64,000 nt of DNA. It comes from Candidatus Vesicomyosocius okutanii (GTDB lineage: Bacteria > Pseudomonadota > Gammaproteobacteria > PS1 > Pseudothioglobaceae). Both the position numbers and the translations under genes were made by a program. The DNA lies in assembly GCF_000010405.1 (NCBI RefSeq), contig NC_009465.1:744001-808000 (forward strand), written 5' to 3'. The stretch's first letter is position 1; each line of letters begins with the position of its first letter. Under the pieces are notes generated by a model. The model did not search any database, was not told the DNA's origin, and saw nothing but the letters and a program-made list of their open reading frames with translations. Of the stretch, positions 1 through 10,507 are shown in pieces.

Positions 1-1
1 C

Positions 2-829
2 AAAAAAGAAATTAATGAGAATTTATTAGAAGAACTAGAAACACTATTAATTACTGCTGATGTCGGTATTAATACCACAGATAAAATAATAAAATCTACA
101 CGTAAAAATGCTTCTAGAAAAACCTTAAAAAATGCTGAAAGCTTGTATCAATTTTTAAAAGATGAATTGGCTAAACTATTCATTGAAAACAACCAACTTA
201 ATATTAGTATTAATGAAACTTTTGTTATTCTAGTCGTAGGTGTTAATGGCGCTGGTAAAACTACCTTGATTGGTAAATTAGCAAAATCTTTTCAAAATCA
301 AGGCAAATCGGTTATGCTAGCAGCAGGCGATACTTTCCGCGCTGCAGCCATTGAACAACTAAAAATATGGGGACAACGCAATAATATCCCTGTTGTAGCA
401 AAAACTTTAGGTGCTGATACTGCTTCTGTCATTTTTGATGCCTACCAATCAGCACAAGCCAAGAATATTGATATCCTGCTTGCTGATACTGCGGGGCGAT
501 TACATACACAAGACAATCTTATGCAAGAATTAGCTAAAATTAAACGCGTTATTACCAAACAAAATATAAATGCGCCACATGAAACTATGCTAGTTATTGA
601 CGGAGGATCAGGACAAAATATCATCAATCAAGCTAAAGAGTTTAATAAGGCAGTTAATCTAAGTGGTATTAGTATAACTAAACTAGATGGTACTGCTAAA
701 GGCGGAGGGTTGTTTTCGATTGCTGACGAACTCAATTTACCTATTCGCTATATTGGCATAGGTGAAGGGATTGATGATCTTAAAATTTTTCAACCTAAAG
801 AATTCATAAACGCTTTGTTTGATCAATAA
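2..829 (+). CDS. ftsY: Signal recognition particle receptor FtsY (5' end outside window)
   Basis: FtsY is the membrane-associated SRP receptor GTPase that docks ribosome-SRP complexes at the Sec translocon. The reading frame is open from base 2, so the first visible residues belong to the helical N domain (motif LLITADVG). The NG GTPase core follows: P-loop GVNGAGKTT, DTFRAAAIEQL, DTAGRLHTQ and TKLDGTAKGG, then the family's usual C-terminal end. The TTG near base 143 is internal, not a start. About 275 residues are visible; the acidic N-terminal region and true start lie upstream. Odd: the family's usual DA[ST]TGQN motif reads DGGSGQN here. Identity is certain; only the 5' boundary is missing. 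Confidence 0.97.
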   Translation, partial: KKEINENLLEELETLLITADVGINTTDKIIKSTRKNASRKTLKNAESLYQFLKDELAKLFIENNQLNISINETFVILVVGVNGAGKTTLIGKLAKSFQNQGKSVMLAAGDTFRAAAIEQLKIWGQRNNIPVVAKTLGADTASVIFDAYQSAQAKNIDILLADTAGRLHTQDNLMQELAKIKRVITKQNINAPHETMLVIDGGSGQNIINQAKEFNKAVNLSGISITKLDGTAKGGGLFSIADELNLPIRYIGIGEGIDDLKIFQPKEFINALFDQ

Positions 830-1571
830 TACAATTATTATAAGTTTAAGCTATTATATTAAATAATTTTAGAATAATTAGAGTGAAATTATATTTCTAA
901 TATTTTATTCAATACACAACATAGCCAATGTTATTTTAAACATAATAAAAAATTTTAAAACGACAATAGTTATACCTATCATTTATTCGACTTTAACGAT
1001 GCCAATTTTTAATAGATTACCTTATATTATCTAATTAACTTATTCTTCAAATATTTGGTTATATCAGTATAATAAATTTTCAGTGTTAAGCATCTACATA
1101 ATTAATTTTCTAAAAATTTCACAAAAGCCAATTGCAATGTTTTTTATATAAGGATTAACTTTGAATCTAAATTATATGCCTATTTTATTAAATACTTCGT
1201 CAAATAATTTTTTCATAACCAACTACTATTCATAAAACCAATACAAACAATGAACCAAAACATTGCACAATAATCAAAGAGTTTTTCTTAATAAAAACTA
1301 ACATATTAACTTGCTTATATAATCAAAAATATCAATAATTTATTGGCTAATTCAATATTCAATTGAGTAATTAAGACTTCGTTATATATGATTAAACCAA
1401 TCATAACAATTATATGAACATTTGACAAACTATAGATAATGATTTATTATCAAGATCTTGATAATAATCTGTGTTATAAGAGTAGAAGCCTAAGTAAAAT
1501 CAATAGAAACAAAAATTTAGTTAAATTTATCATTAAACAACATCTTTAAATCAAATTATGTATTTTATATT
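830..1571. other. 742-base gene-free region between ftsY and hemC
   Basis: No open frame of useful length and no RNA gene is visible. The sequence is very AT-rich, with stops in all frames. It holds one striking element, a perfect 24-base palindrome (1444-1467, listed separately). ftsY (plus) and hemC (minus) converge on it. Its length is close to that of hemD, which follows hemC in many gammaproteobacteria, so it may be the footprint of a lost gene. No residual protein similarity could be read. Confidence 0.6.
1444..1467. repeat. Perfect 24-base palindrome in gene-free DNA
   Basis: The half-site TTATTATCAAGA is followed directly by its exact reverse complement, with no spacer. The palindrome lies about 105 bases beyond the hemC stop codon. 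It could be a protein-binding dyad or a cruciform/hairpin; there is no T-run on either side that would make it a standard terminator. Function unknown. Confidence 0.7.
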
Positions 1572-2486
1572 TTAATCTTTTAGAATATCCTTTGCCCCTA
1601 ATAATATGAGTTTATTTGCCAACTCAATACCCAAAATTTCTGCTTGAGAAACATGACCAAAAATTTTCTCTTTTAATATCACACCAGTATCAATATTACC
1701 TACTAAACCTGTTAACGTTATTTGCTTATTATTAATTGTCGCAAAGCCAGCAACTGGTACCGAACAACCACCCTCAAGTTGTGTATTCATTGCCCGTTCT
1801 GCAATTATTCTATAAGAAGTCTCAATATCAATCAAAGGTTTAATTAAGTCTAAGATTTCCTTATCATTTTCACGAATCTCAATACCAATCGCACCTTGAC
1901 CAACCGCTGGAAGGTTTTGATTCTCTGGAATTTGTTGCTTAATTCTATTTCCAAAACCTAAACGAATAAGCCCTGCACAAGCAAGAATAATGGCATCAAA
2001 CTCTCCATCATCTAATTTTTTTAATCGAGTATTAACATTGCCACGCAAATCTATAATTTGCAAATCAGGTCTGATAACTTTAAGTTGCAAAATACGACGC
2101 ATTGAACACGTACCAACTTTAGCATTCTTTGGCAAATCATCAATACTAGAAAAATGATTAGAAACAAAAGCATCAAATGGGTTTTCACATTTTAAAATTG
2201 CTCCTAATTCAAACTCTTGTGGTATTTCATAAGGAACATCCTTCATAGAGTGTACAGCAATATCACTCATGCCTTTCATAATACTAATTTCTAATTCTTT
2301 AATAAATAAGCCCTTACCGCCAATCTTTGACAAAGATGAATTCAAAATTTGGTCGCCTTTAGTAGTTATTTTCACCAAAATAACCGTTAGATTAGGATAA
2401 ATTTTTTCTAATCTAGATTTAACATGTTGTGCTTGCCATAATGCCAATGGAGATTGTCGAGTTGCAATTTTCAGGGTTTTATTCAT
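1572..2486 (-). CDS. hemC: Hydroxymethylbilane synthase (porphobilinogen deaminase)
   Basis: HemC polymerises four porphobilinogen molecules into hydroxymethylbilane, an early cytosolic step of heme/siroheme synthesis. The protein has 304 residues, normal for the family. Visible motifs: N-terminal KIATRQSPLALWQAQ, the catalytic-loop AVHSMKDVP with the essential Asp, PAVGQGAIGIE, and LEGGCSVPVAGFA, whose Cys binds the dipyrromethane cofactor. The ATG overlaps by two bases the start of a divergent small gene (CATG shared). No hemD follows; the space downstream is gene-free. A cell rich in c-type cytochromes (SoxX, SoxA) needs this pathway. Confidence 0.97.
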   Translation of the reverse strand: MNKTLKIATRQSPLALWQAQHVKSRLEKIYPNLTVILVKITTKGDQILNSSLSKIGGKGLFIKELEISIMKGMSDIAVHSMKDVPYEIPQEFELGAILKCENPFDAFVSNHFSSIDDLPKNAKVGTCSMRRILQLKVIRPDLQIIDLRGNVNTRLKKLDDGEFDAIILACAGLIRLGFGNRIKQQIPENQNLPAVGQGAIGIEIRENDKEILDLIKPLIDIETSYRIIAERAMNTQLEGGCSVPVAGFATINNKQITLTGLVGNIDTGVILKEKIFGHVSQAEILGIELANKLILLGAKDILKD

Positions 2487-2883
2487 GGTTAAAAGAGTTT
2501 ATATTAAAATAGCTATATGTTTCATATCTTATCTATTATTACTTGTGTTTATTTCTAATTTTTCTGTATCACAAGATTTAACAGAAAATCTCTTAAAAGA
2601 TGCTCAGTTAGTACGTAAAGATAAAACAAATACTTTAATAAAGTCTTCCCTTCATAATAATCGTTATTATCCAGAAATAAAACAAAAAGTCATTACACCT
2701 ATAAATAAATTAGGTGAACATAAAAATAATACTATTATTCTCCATGTTAATACTAATACACTAAAAAACATAAAGGATTCTAACAATAAAAACACTAATC
2801 AAAATAGAATTAATTCTTATCCTACAGTATTCTTTATAGACAAATTTAGTACAAACTTATACAAAATAGTTAAGCACATCTAG
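2485..2883 (+). CDS. Small hypothetical protein with N-terminal membrane/signal segment
   Basis: I do not recognise this 132-residue protein. Residues 1-6 are basic (MVKRVY) and residues about 7-28 form a hydrophobic stretch ending in FSVSQD, so it looks like a signal peptide or membrane anchor. The remainder is polar and rich in Asn, Lys and Thr, without cysteine pairs or a known motif. Its ATG shares two bases with the hemC ATG on the other strand, so any promoter and ribosome site must lie inside hemC. It precedes argH by 75 bases in the same direction. It may be a lineage-specific secreted protein or a decaying reading frame. Confidence 0.5.
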   Translation: MVKRVYIKIAICFISYLLLLVFISNFSVSQDLTENLLKDAQLVRKDKTNTLIKSSLHNNRYYPEIKQKVITPINKLGEHKNNTIILHVNTNTLKNIKDSNNKNTNQNRINSYPTVFFIDKFSTNLYKIVKHI

Positions 2884-2958
2884 AATAGGTTATTATTAAA
2901 CCGAACTTAATAAAGTAGTTAACAAATCAATCACTAAACTTAAACAATAAAAGGAAAG

Positions 2959-4404
2959 ATGATGAACAACAAAACACAGCAAAAACAACACACAGTAGTC
3001 CCTAAGAAAAAATCTAGACAGATAACACAAACTAATCAATCTTGGGGTGGGCGTTTTAAAGAACCAACAGATGAGTTTGTTAAAATTTTTAGTGCATCAA
3101 TATTTTTTGATAAAATTTTAGCACCTTACGATATTCAAGGTTCAATTGCTCACGCCACCATGTTGCAAGAAGTTGGATTACTCACTAAATATGAAAAAAA
3201 TCAAATCATTAAAGGGCTTGATAAGATTCTAAATAAAATCAAAACTGGTGAATTTGAGTGGTCAGTAACACTTGAAGATGTACATATGAATATTGAGGCA
3301 TATTTAATTAAGCTGATTGGAGATACAGGAAAAAAACTACACACAGGACGTTCTCGTAATGACCAAATAGCAACTGATATCCGTCTTTATTTACGTGACC
3401 AAGTTGATGATATTATTAGAAAAATTAAACGTTTACAGCTAGTATTAACTAATTTAGCTGAAAGAGAGATGAGTACAATCATGCCTGGCTTTACTCATCT
3501 TCAAGCCGCACAACCAATCAGTTTTGGCCACCATATGATGGCTTATTTTGAAATGTTAGCACGTGATGTAGAACGCTTATTTGATTGTCGTAAGCGCATC
3601 AACTCAATGCCATTAGGTTCAGCTGCATTAGCAGGTACCACTTATCCCATTAAACGCACACGTACAGCTGAATTATTGGGATTTAAACGTATTTGTCTTA
3701 ATTCACTTGATGGCGTGAGTGATCGAGATTTTGCCATTGAATTTTTATCCATAGCAAGCATAATCATGATGCATCTTTCACGTTTTTCAGAAGAGTTAAT
3801 TTTGTGGTCAAGTACACAATTTAACTTTATCGAATTACATGATAGTTTTTGTACAGGTTCATCCATCATGCCACAAAAGAAAAACCCAGATATTCCTGAA
3901 TTAGTTAGAGGAAAAACAGGACGTGTGTATGGTAATTTAACCTCACTCCTGACTATTATGAAATCCCAGCCACTGGCTTATAACAAAGACAATCAAGAAG
4001 ATAAAGAGCCATTATTCGATACGGTTGACACTTTAAAAGCTTGTTTACGTGTCTTTGCAGACATGATACCAACCATTCAAATAAAATGTGACAATATGTA
4101 TAACTCAACTAAACAAGGTTATACCACAGCTACTGATTTAGCCGATTATTTAGTCAACAAAGGCTTACCTTTTAGAGATGCGCATACAGTAGTTGGAAAA
4201 TCAGTTTCTTATGGAATTAAACACCAAAAAGATTTAAGCGAACTTAGTTTGAAAGAACTACAAATCTTTGATAGTCGTATTGAAAATGATGTATTTAAAG
4301 TGCTATCACTAAAAGGTTCGTTAAATGCACGTAATCATTTAGGAGCAACAAGCCCAAACCAAGTCAAACAAACTATTAAAATAGCAAGAAAAGGTCTAAA
4401 ATAA
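2959..4404 (+). CDS. argH: Argininosuccinate lyase
   Basis: ArgH cleaves argininosuccinate to arginine and fumarate, the last step of arginine synthesis. The 481-residue protein carries the fumarase/aspartase-superfamily signature [12 protein letters not shown] around residue 305, [12 protein letters not shown], and the N-terminal WGGRF motif. An AAAGGAAAG ribosome site sits just before the ATG-ATG start. Residues 1-27 are a lysine/glutamine-rich extension before the usual start of the fold (SWGGRF), longer than in most homologues. The stop codon overlaps the fmt start by one base (TAATG), so the two genes are translationally coupled. Confidence 0.97.
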   Translation: MMNNKTQQKQHTVVPKKKSRQITQTNQSWGGRFKEPTDEFVKIFSASIFFDKILAPYDIQGSIAHATMLQEVGLLTKYEKNQIIKGLDKILNKIKTGEFEWSVTLEDVHMNIEAYLIKLIGDTGKKLHTGRSRNDQIATDIRLYLRDQVDDIIRKIKRLQLVLTNLAEREMSTIMPGFTHLQAAQPISFGHHMMAYFEMLARDVERLFDCRKRINSMPLGSAALAGTTYPIKRTRTAELLGFKRICLNSLDGVSDRDFAIEFLSIASIIMMHLSRFSEELILWSSTQFNFIELHDSFCTGSSIMPQKKNPDIPELVRGKTGRVYGNLTSLLTIMKSQPLAYNKDNQEDKEPLFDTVDTLKACLRVFADMIPTIQIKCDNMYNSTKQGYTTATDLADYLVNKGLPFRDAHTVVGKSVSYGIKHQKDLSELSLKELQIFDSRIENDVFKVLSLKGSLNARNHLGATSPNQVKQTIKIARKGLK

Positions 4405-5372
4405 TGCACTCCAAAAGCACTTCTTTTAAGACTCGTATAGCCTTTGCAGGTACGACTAAGTTTTCAGTAGCTATCTTAGAAATACTAATTAATGCCAAAT
4501 ATGATATTGTTGGAGTATATTGCCAACCAGACCGCCCTAAAGGTCGTGGAAGAATCTTAACAGCCTGCCCTGTTAAAGAAAAAGCATTAGAATATAACTT
4601 AAAAATTTTTCAACCTGAAAACTTACAAAGCACCAAAACTCAACAGGCCTTAGCTAAGCTTAATGCGGATGTGATGATAGTAGTATCTTACGGACAAATA
4701 TTGCCTGAGAGAATTCTCAATATGCTCAAATATGGCTGTCTTAATATCCATAGCTCATTATTACCACGCTGGCGTGGTGCAGCACCTATCCAGCGTGCAA
4801 TTTTAGCAGGTGATAAAATAACAGGTATCAGCATTATACAAATGAATAAGATTTTAGATACAGGAGATATATTACTTGAAAAAAATTGTACAATCACGCT
4901 TAACGATACAACACAATCCTTACATAATAAACTGGTCAAACTTGGCTCTAATGCTATTGTTGAAGTCCTAAACAATCTTGATAATTTATCACCAACAGAA
5001 CAAAGTAAAAACAACATCACTTACGCTAAAAAACTCAAAAAAAACGAAGCTTGGATTGACTGGACTCAAAGTGCCATACAAATCCACCAGAAAATTAGAG
5101 CATTTAACCCCTACCCTATTACCCAAACCCATGCATCAAGTAATAGATTTGCTACTAAAATTCTACGTATTTTTTCTGCCTCTATAGTAGTGACTAACGA
5201 TAATTACAGTCCAGGAAATATTATTAAACATAACAAAAAGATATGTATCGTTGCCACTGGAGATGGTGCGCTAAGCCTAGAAACTGTACAACTTTCAGGC
5301 AAGAAAGTGCTCAATATTAAAGATTTTAGCAATGCTTATAAACTTACTAAACTATTTATTACTTGCAGATAG
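4404..5372 (+). CDS. fmt: Methionyl-tRNA formyltransferase
   Basis: Fmt formylates initiator Met-tRNA with 10-formyl-tetrahydrofolate. At 322 residues it has normal length: an N-terminal formyltransferase domain and a C-terminal tRNA-binding domain (from about residue 205). Catalytic motifs are visible: Asn-His in CLNIHSSLLPRWRGAAP and the Asp in KILDTGDIL. It overlaps argH by one base and has no separate ribosome site. In many bacteria fmt is paired with def; no def gene is seen here. The folate donor pathway is represented by folD elsewhere in the window. Confidence 0.97.
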   Translation: MHSKSTSFKTRIAFAGTTKFSVAILEILINAKYDIVGVYCQPDRPKGRGRILTACPVKEKALEYNLKIFQPENLQSTKTQQALAKLNADVMIVVSYGQILPERILNMLKYGCLNIHSSLLPRWRGAAPIQRAILAGDKITGISIIQMNKILDTGDILLEKNCTITLNDTTQSLHNKLVKLGSNAIVEVLNNLDNLSPTEQSKNNITYAKKLKKNEAWIDWTQSAIQIHQKIRAFNPYPITQTHASSNRFATKILRIFSASIVVTNDNYSPGNIIKHNKKICIVATGDGALSLETVQLSGKKVLNIKDFSNAYKLTKLFITCR

Positions 5373-5560
5373 AATCACTCTCAAAATATTTTCAAATACT
5401 ATCTTTAATTTGTTTTAGTATATCTAAAATTAATACCTTTGTTTTGCCTTGAATATCAAATATCTTATATTGTAAATACTATTCGAGTCTGCTATCAAGT
5501 CAGAAAAGTGGTGATACTACTAACAAAAGTACATATTAATACAATAAATTTAACATAATA

Positions 5561-5584
5561 CTTGAAAAGTATCAATCATCCCAT
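5561..5584 (+). promoter_or_regulatory. Candidate sigma-32 (heat-shock) promoter of clpB
   Basis: CTTGAA (5561-5566) and TCCCAT (5579-5584) are separated by 12 bases. This closely resembles the heat-shock consensus CTTGAA-N13-15-CCCCAT. Transcription would start near 5592, 20-30 bases before clpB, the family member most often under sigma-32. The spacer is one base short of the usual range and the first C of the -10 is T. Whether RpoH is retained cannot be seen here. Confidence 0.6.
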
Positions 5585-5620
5585 AGATAATTTTTATATA
5601 TTATAAAGAATATGATTTCT

Positions 5621-8179
5621 ATGAATTTTGATAAACTAACTGCACAATTCCAACAAGACTTAAGTACTGCACAATCCATAGCTATTACAAAAAATCACAG
5701 TACCATAGAAGCAGTACATATTATAAGTAGTATGTTACAAAATAATAATAGTAGTGTTAATAATTTATTATCAAACATTGATATTGATATTCATCAACTT
5801 AAACAAGAAACTGATAAAGAAATTAATACATTAGCCACGATCAGCAATCCAAGTGGTGATGTTAATATTTCTCAGAACTTGTTACGTTTATTAAATCAGA
5901 TGGAAAAATTAGCTCTCAATAAAAAAGATTCGTATCTATCAACTGAGATATTTTTATTGGCAATCATAAAAGGCAATGATACAACTACAAAACTTCTAAA
6001 AGCACATGGTGTAAATGAGATTAATTTAAATCAAGCAATTGACAACCTTAGAGGAGGTAAAAACGTGAATAATCAAAACACAGAAAATAACCAAAATACG
6101 CTAAATAAATACACTCAAGATTTAACTCAATTAGCCATTGATGGTAAGCTTGACCCTGTGATTGGTCGTGATAGTGAAATTCGTCGTGCTATTCAAGTAT
6201 TACAACGAAGAACTAAAAATAATCCAGTTTTAATTGGTGAACCTGGTGTGGGTAAAACTGCTATTGTTGAAGGTTTAGCACAACGTATTATTAATCATGA
6301 AGTATCAGAAGGTATCAAAGGCAAGCGTGTTTTATCGCTAGACATGACAGCACTGATAGCTGGTGCTAAATATCGAGGCGAATTTGAAGAGCGACTAAAA
6401 GTCGTACTTAAAGAATTAGAAGACAAACAAGGTCAAATCATCTTATTTATTGATGAATTACACACCATGGTTGGTATTGGCAAATCCGATGGTTCTATGG
6501 ATGCTGGAAATATATTAAAACCAGCTTTAGCTCGTGGTGATCTACACTGTATAGGCGCTACTACACTAAATGAATATCGACAATATATTGAAAAAGATTC
6601 TGCTTTAGAACGTCGCTTCCAAAAAGTATTAGTAGACGAACCAACCGAACAAGACACTATTGCTATTTTACGGGGTCTTAAGGAAAAATACGAAGTTCAT
6701 CATGGTGTAGAAATCACAGATCCTGCTATTATTGTCGCTGTCACTTATTCAACCAGATATATTACTGACAGACAATTACCAGATAAAGCCATTGATTTGA
6801 TTGATGAAGCAGCCTCACAAATCCGCATGGAAATCGACTCAAAACCAGAATCAATGGATAAACTTGACCGTAAATTAGTGCAACTTAAAATTGAACGTAT
6901 GGCACTCAAAAAAGAAAAAGACAAAGCTTCTAAAACACGATTAGAAGAATTGGTAAAGTTGATTAAATCACTAGAAAAAGAGTACGCTAATTTGGAAAAA
7001 ATTTGGAAAAAAGAAAAGCTAGTAGTCCAAAGTGCACACCATCTTAAAGAAGAACTAGAACAAGCAAAATCCGATTTAGAAAATGCACATCGTAACAATA
7101 ATTTAGCCAAAATGAGTGAACTTCAATACGGAATTATTCCTGAATTAGAACAGAAAATTAACATGGCTGAAAATGCTGACACAGAACAAATGACATTACT
7201 TAGGAATAAAGTCACTGAAAATGAAATCGCCCATATTGTTGCCCGTTGGACAGGTATTCCTGTGGATAAAATGATGGCAGGTGAAAAAGATAAGCTACTA
7301 CAGATGGAAACTATTATTCACAAACGCCTAGTTGGTCAAGATAAGGCTGTTAAAGTTATTTCAGATGCTGTGCGTCGTGCGAGAAGTGGCCTATCTGACC
7401 CTAACCGGCCTGATGGTTCGTTTCTATTTATGGGCCCTACTGGTGTGGGAAAAACTGAACTTACCAAAGCCTTAGCAGACTTCTTATTTGATACAGAACA
7501 AGCTATTGTACGTATTGATATGAGCGAATTTATGGAAAAACACTCAGTTGCACGTTTGATTGGTGCGCCTCCAGGATATGTTGGTTATGAACAAGGAGGG
7601 GTATTAACTGAAGCTGTGCGTCGCAAGCCTTATTCGATCATTTTACTTGATGAAATCGAAAAAGCCCATTCAGATTTGTTTAATATTTTATTACAAGTAC
7701 TAGATGATGGTAGACTAACGGATAGTCAAGGTCGAACAGTCGATTTTAAAAATACTATTATTATCATGACTTCAAACCTAGGTTCTCACTTAATTCAACA
7801 AAACCCAGGAAAAGATATGTCTGTTGAACTAACTAAAATTGTTAGTGAACACTTCAGGCCTGAGTTTGTCAATCGTATTGATGAGATCGTAACCTTTAAA
7901 ACACTAGAAAAATCTCAAATTAAAGGTATTGCACTCAGGCAAATTGAGATCTTATCATCACGTTTATCCAAGCTTAATCTTAGAATAACATTAAGCGACA
8001 TAGCCATAAGTATGATTGTTAACAAAGGCTATAACCCTGTGTTTGGCGCCAGACCGCTCAAACGTACCATACAACAATTATTAGAAAATCCATTGTCAAA
8101 AAAAATCATTGCTGGAGAATTTTTATCAGACTCAACTATTCATGGAGATGTTAAAGATGGAAAAATCGTTTTCTATTAA
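5621..8179 (+). CDS. clpB: ATP-dependent disaggregase ClpB
   Basis: ClpB is the Hsp100 ring ATPase that, with DnaK, extracts proteins from aggregates in the cytosol. Domain order: Clp N domain (1-145), first AAA+ module with P-loop GEPGVGKTA and Walker B ILFIDELH, a long coiled-coil middle domain (about 400-530, very Lys/Glu-rich), then the second AAA+ module with GPTGVGKTE, Walker [12 protein letters not shown], and the C-terminal domain with [10 protein letters not shown] chose the ATG whose product begins MNFDKLT, as in relatives; an in-frame ATG nine bases upstream (5612) is possible and neither has a strong ribosome site. A heat-shock-like promoter lies upstream. Confidence 0.97.
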   Translation: MNFDKLTAQFQQDLSTAQSIAITKNHSTIEAVHIISSMLQNNNSSVNNLLSNIDIDIHQLKQETDKEINTLATISNPSGDVNISQNLLRLLNQMEKLALNKKDSYLSTEIFLLAIIKGNDTTTKLLKAHGVNEINLNQAIDNLRGGKNVNNQNTENNQNTLNKYTQDLTQLAIDGKLDPVIGRDSEIRRAIQVLQRRTKNNPVLIGEPGVGKTAIVEGLAQRIINHEVSEGIKGKRVLSLDMTALIAGAKYRGEFEERLKVVLKELEDKQGQIILFIDELHTMVGIGKSDGSMDAGNILKPALARGDLHCIGATTLNEYRQYIEKDSALERRFQKVLVDEPTEQDTIAILRGLKEKYEVHHGVEITDPAIIVAVTYSTRYITDRQLPDKAIDLIDEAASQIRMEIDSKPESMDKLDRKLVQLKIERMALKKEKDKASKTRLEELVKLIKSLEKEYANLEKIWKKEKLVVQSAHHLKEELEQAKSDLENAHRNNNLAKMSELQYGIIPELEQKINMAENADTEQMTLLRNKVTENEIAHIVARWTGIPVDKMMAGEKDKLLQMETIIHKRLVGQDKAVKVISDAVRRARSGLSDPNRPDGSFLFMGPTGVGKTELTKALADFLFDTEQAIVRIDMSEFMEKHSVARLIGAPPGYVGYEQGGVLTEAVRRKPYSIILLDEIEKAHSDLFNILLQVLDDGRLTDSQGRTVDFKNTIIIMTSNLGSHLIQQNPGKDMSVELTKIVSEHFRPEFVNRIDEIVTFKTLEKSQIKGIALRQIEILSSRLSKLNLRITLSDIAISMIVNKGYNPVFGARPLKRTIQQLLENPLSKKIIAGEFLSDSTIHGDVKDGKIVFY

Positions 8180-8248
8180 TCGATTTTTATCTAATCAAAA
8201 CCCTACTGCTATTAAATTGACATTTAATTAAGTATATAATTAAACATT

Positions 8249-8890
8249 ATGTGCAACTATAATAAAATTATAAAAAATGGACTATGGAATAACAATCAAG
8301 CCTTAGTTGCTATTTTAGGTCTATGTCCCTTATTAGCAGTCACAAATAATATTGTTAATGCAGTCGGACTTGGTCTAGCAACTACATTTGTTTTAGTAAT
8401 GTCTAATGTAACTGTTTCTATTTTTCGTCATCATATTTCAAAAGAAATTCGTATTCCTGTTTTTGTCCTATTGATTGCTTCATTTGTAACAATTGTTGAA
8501 TTGATAATGCAGTCATATTTTTATGACTTGTATTTGATATTAGGTATTTTTGTACCGCTAATTGTAACTAACTGCGCTATTTTAGGACGTGCTGAGGCAT
8601 TTGCCAGTAAGAACACTTGGGATAAGTCTATACTGGATGGATTAATGATGGGTATTGGTTTCTCTGTTGTGCTTATTATATTAGGTGCAATGCGTGAATT
8701 AATTGGTAATGGTACTTTATTTGATAAATCTGTATTATTACTGGGTGATTTTGGTAATACACTTAGTATTACTGTGTTTGAAAATTATCAAGGCACTTTA
8801 TTAGCTATTTTACCACCAGGAGCATTTATTGGTTTAGGGCTTATTATAGCAATGAAAAATAAATACGATTTGAAAAGAAAAAAATTATAA
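8249..8890 (+). CDS. rnfE: Rnf/Rsx electron transport complex subunit E
   Basis: RnfE is an integral membrane subunit of the ion-translocating ferredoxin:NAD oxidoreductase (Rnf), called Rsx in enteric bacteria. The 213-residue sequence has the family's diagnostic stretches [41 protein letters not shown] and [10 protein letters not shown]. About six transmembrane helices fit the known topology. The Cys in IVTNCAI is conserved in the RnfD/E/A membrane core. It stands alone: rnfABCDG are not adjacent, although in most genomes rnfE closes that operon. The partners must lie elsewhere if the complex is intact. Confidence 0.95.
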   Translation: MCNYNKIIKNGLWNNNQALVAILGLCPLLAVTNNIVNAVGLGLATTFVLVMSNVTVSIFRHHISKEIRIPVFVLLIASFVTIVELIMQSYFYDLYLILGIFVPLIVTNCAILGRAEAFASKNTWDKSILDGLMMGIGFSVVLIILGAMRELIGNGTLFDKSVLLLGDFGNTLSITVFENYQGTLLAILPPGAFIGLGLIIAMKNKYDLKRKKL

Positions 8891-9134
8891 ACAAATAAAC
8901 CAATCGCGGAAAGATTATAATAAATGATATTTTTAAACCCCGCACTGTAGGAACAAATAGCAAATTTAACATGATTCACTACGTTAAATAAAAATCAGTA
9001 AGTGAATATGATATACTTATCCTTGGTTTATGATATATAAATACACTAATTATATAACTATTACAAGTGTCTCTCCTACCATTATTAGCACATTCTTTAT
9101 ACACATTTGAAGGATAAAGCAAAAGCATTAGAAT

Positions 9135-9947
9135 TTGACAATCATTAATTTACAAACCTTGGATACTATTCAAAATTATTTAAGCAGTGATATAATTGAT
9201 ATAGTACTTCTACTATCTCTAACTCTTGATAAAAGCCATGCTCAACTTATTTCTCATAATAATTATCAACTAAGTAGTAACGAAAAAAATCAACTCAATC
9301 AATTCATCAAACACAGACAGTCCGGTGTTCCATTTGCTTATTTAAGCGGAACAAAAGGATTTTATCATCTTGATTTTAAAGTTACTCCTGATACGCTCAT
9401 CCCTAGACCTGAAACTGAACTATTAATTGACATTGCTTTAGGCTTGTTTAATCAAAATCAAACTTATGAAGTACTTGATTTAGGTACTGGTAGTGGAGTT
9501 ATTGCCATAACAATAAGTGATAAAAATCCAAACTGGAATTTAACCGCAACTGATTTTTCAATCAATGCACTTGCAGTTGCTAAACAAAACACAAAAACAA
9601 ATATTAATTTTCAACTAGGTAGTTGGTTTGAAGCTACCCCTAATCAAACATTCGATTTAATTATCTCCAACCCACCTTATATCAAACAAAATGATATTCA
9701 TCTTAATGAATTAAGATTTGAGCCACAAAGTGCGCTTATTTCTGGCAAAGATGGTTTAGATGATATTCAAATTATCATTAATAACATACCAAAATTTCTC
9801 AATGAGAAAGGCTATCTATTATTAGAACATGGTTTCAATCAACAACAAAAAATCATACAATTATTAAAAGATAATTTTTTCAACATTAAAAAATTTAAAG
9901 ACTATAACCAAAAAAATCGTGCAATTTTAGCACAAATTAAACATTAA
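9135..9947 (+). CDS. prmC: Release factor glutamine N5-methyltransferase
   Basis: PrmC methylates the GGQ glutamine of peptide-chain release factors RF1 and RF2 using S-adenosylmethionine. Visible: an N-terminal helical RF-binding domain (1-85), SAM motif I VLDLGTGSGVIAI, and the catalytic NPPY motif in LIISNPPYIKQND (around residue 180). Length (270) is normal. The best start is TTG at 9135; no ATG lies near, and the alignment with PrmC relatives needs this N terminus. prfA, its usual neighbour, is not adjacent. Confidence 0.93.
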   Translation: MTIINLQTLDTIQNYLSSDIIDIVLLLSLTLDKSHAQLISHNNYQLSSNEKNQLNQFIKHRQSGVPFAYLSGTKGFYHLDFKVTPDTLIPRPETELLIDIALGLFNQNQTYEVLDLGTGSGVIAITISDKNPNWNLTATDFSINALAVAKQNTKTNINFQLGSWFEATPNQTFDLIISNPPYIKQNDIHLNELRFEPQSALISGKDGLDDIQIIINNIPKFLNEKGYLLLEHGFNQQQKIIQLLKDNFFNIKKFKDYNQKNRAILAQIKH

Positions 9948-10162
9948 CAATTATAAAAAACCCTTTCCAACGATATCATTTGCGTCTCAAGAATAGATAA
10001 AATATTCTCCTTGACTAAAATTATATATGGTAGAACAATAAGGATATTCAGGTACATATAATATTATGCAAATAATTATTAGTTGATACGTTAAATAACA
10101 TTAATTGAATAATTCTTATAAAGATCATATTTTACAATAAGAACAAACAAAGATAAAACAAA

Positions 10163-10501
10163 AGAAGTCGGTCTATAAGCCGGGTTCTGTAATAAATGGT
10201 CATTCATCTACGTGTTTTGTTACCAAAACGCTTTAGCGCTCTACCCACAAACTTCGCGAGCAACGTTATCGTTAGTCTATTTGAGCTTACTCCAAGTGGG
10301 GTTTTCCTTGCCACGATTGTCACCAATCCCGCGGTGCGCTCTTACCACACCTTCTCACCCTTACCTATTAAAAATAGGCGGTCTAAATCTCTGCATCACT
10401 TTCCGTTATGTCGCCATACCTAGCCGTTAACTAACACTTTGCTCTATGGAGCCCGGACTTTCCTCTGAAGATCAATCTCCAGCGACCATCCGACCAACTT
10501 C
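10163..10501 (-). ncRNA. rnpB: RNase P RNA (class A)
   Basis: The RNA subunit of RNase P removes 5' leaders from precursor tRNAs. Read on the minus strand, it begins GAAGTTGG and contains the universal GAGGAAAGTCCGGGCTCC block (P3-P4 region). It ends with ACCCGGCTTATAGACC, whose last bases pair with the 5' end (P1). The segment is far more GC-rich than its surroundings. About 339 nt is normal for bacterial type A. A consensus TATAAT lies seven bases upstream of the inferred 5' end. Short open frames across it on the plus strand are spurious. Confidence 0.95.
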
Positions 10502-10507
10502 GAGATA

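Noticed and set aside
10196-10430. Two overlapping plus-strand frames of 72-75 codons
   Set aside because: They lie entirely within the RNase P RNA gene and arise from its structured, GC-richer sequence.
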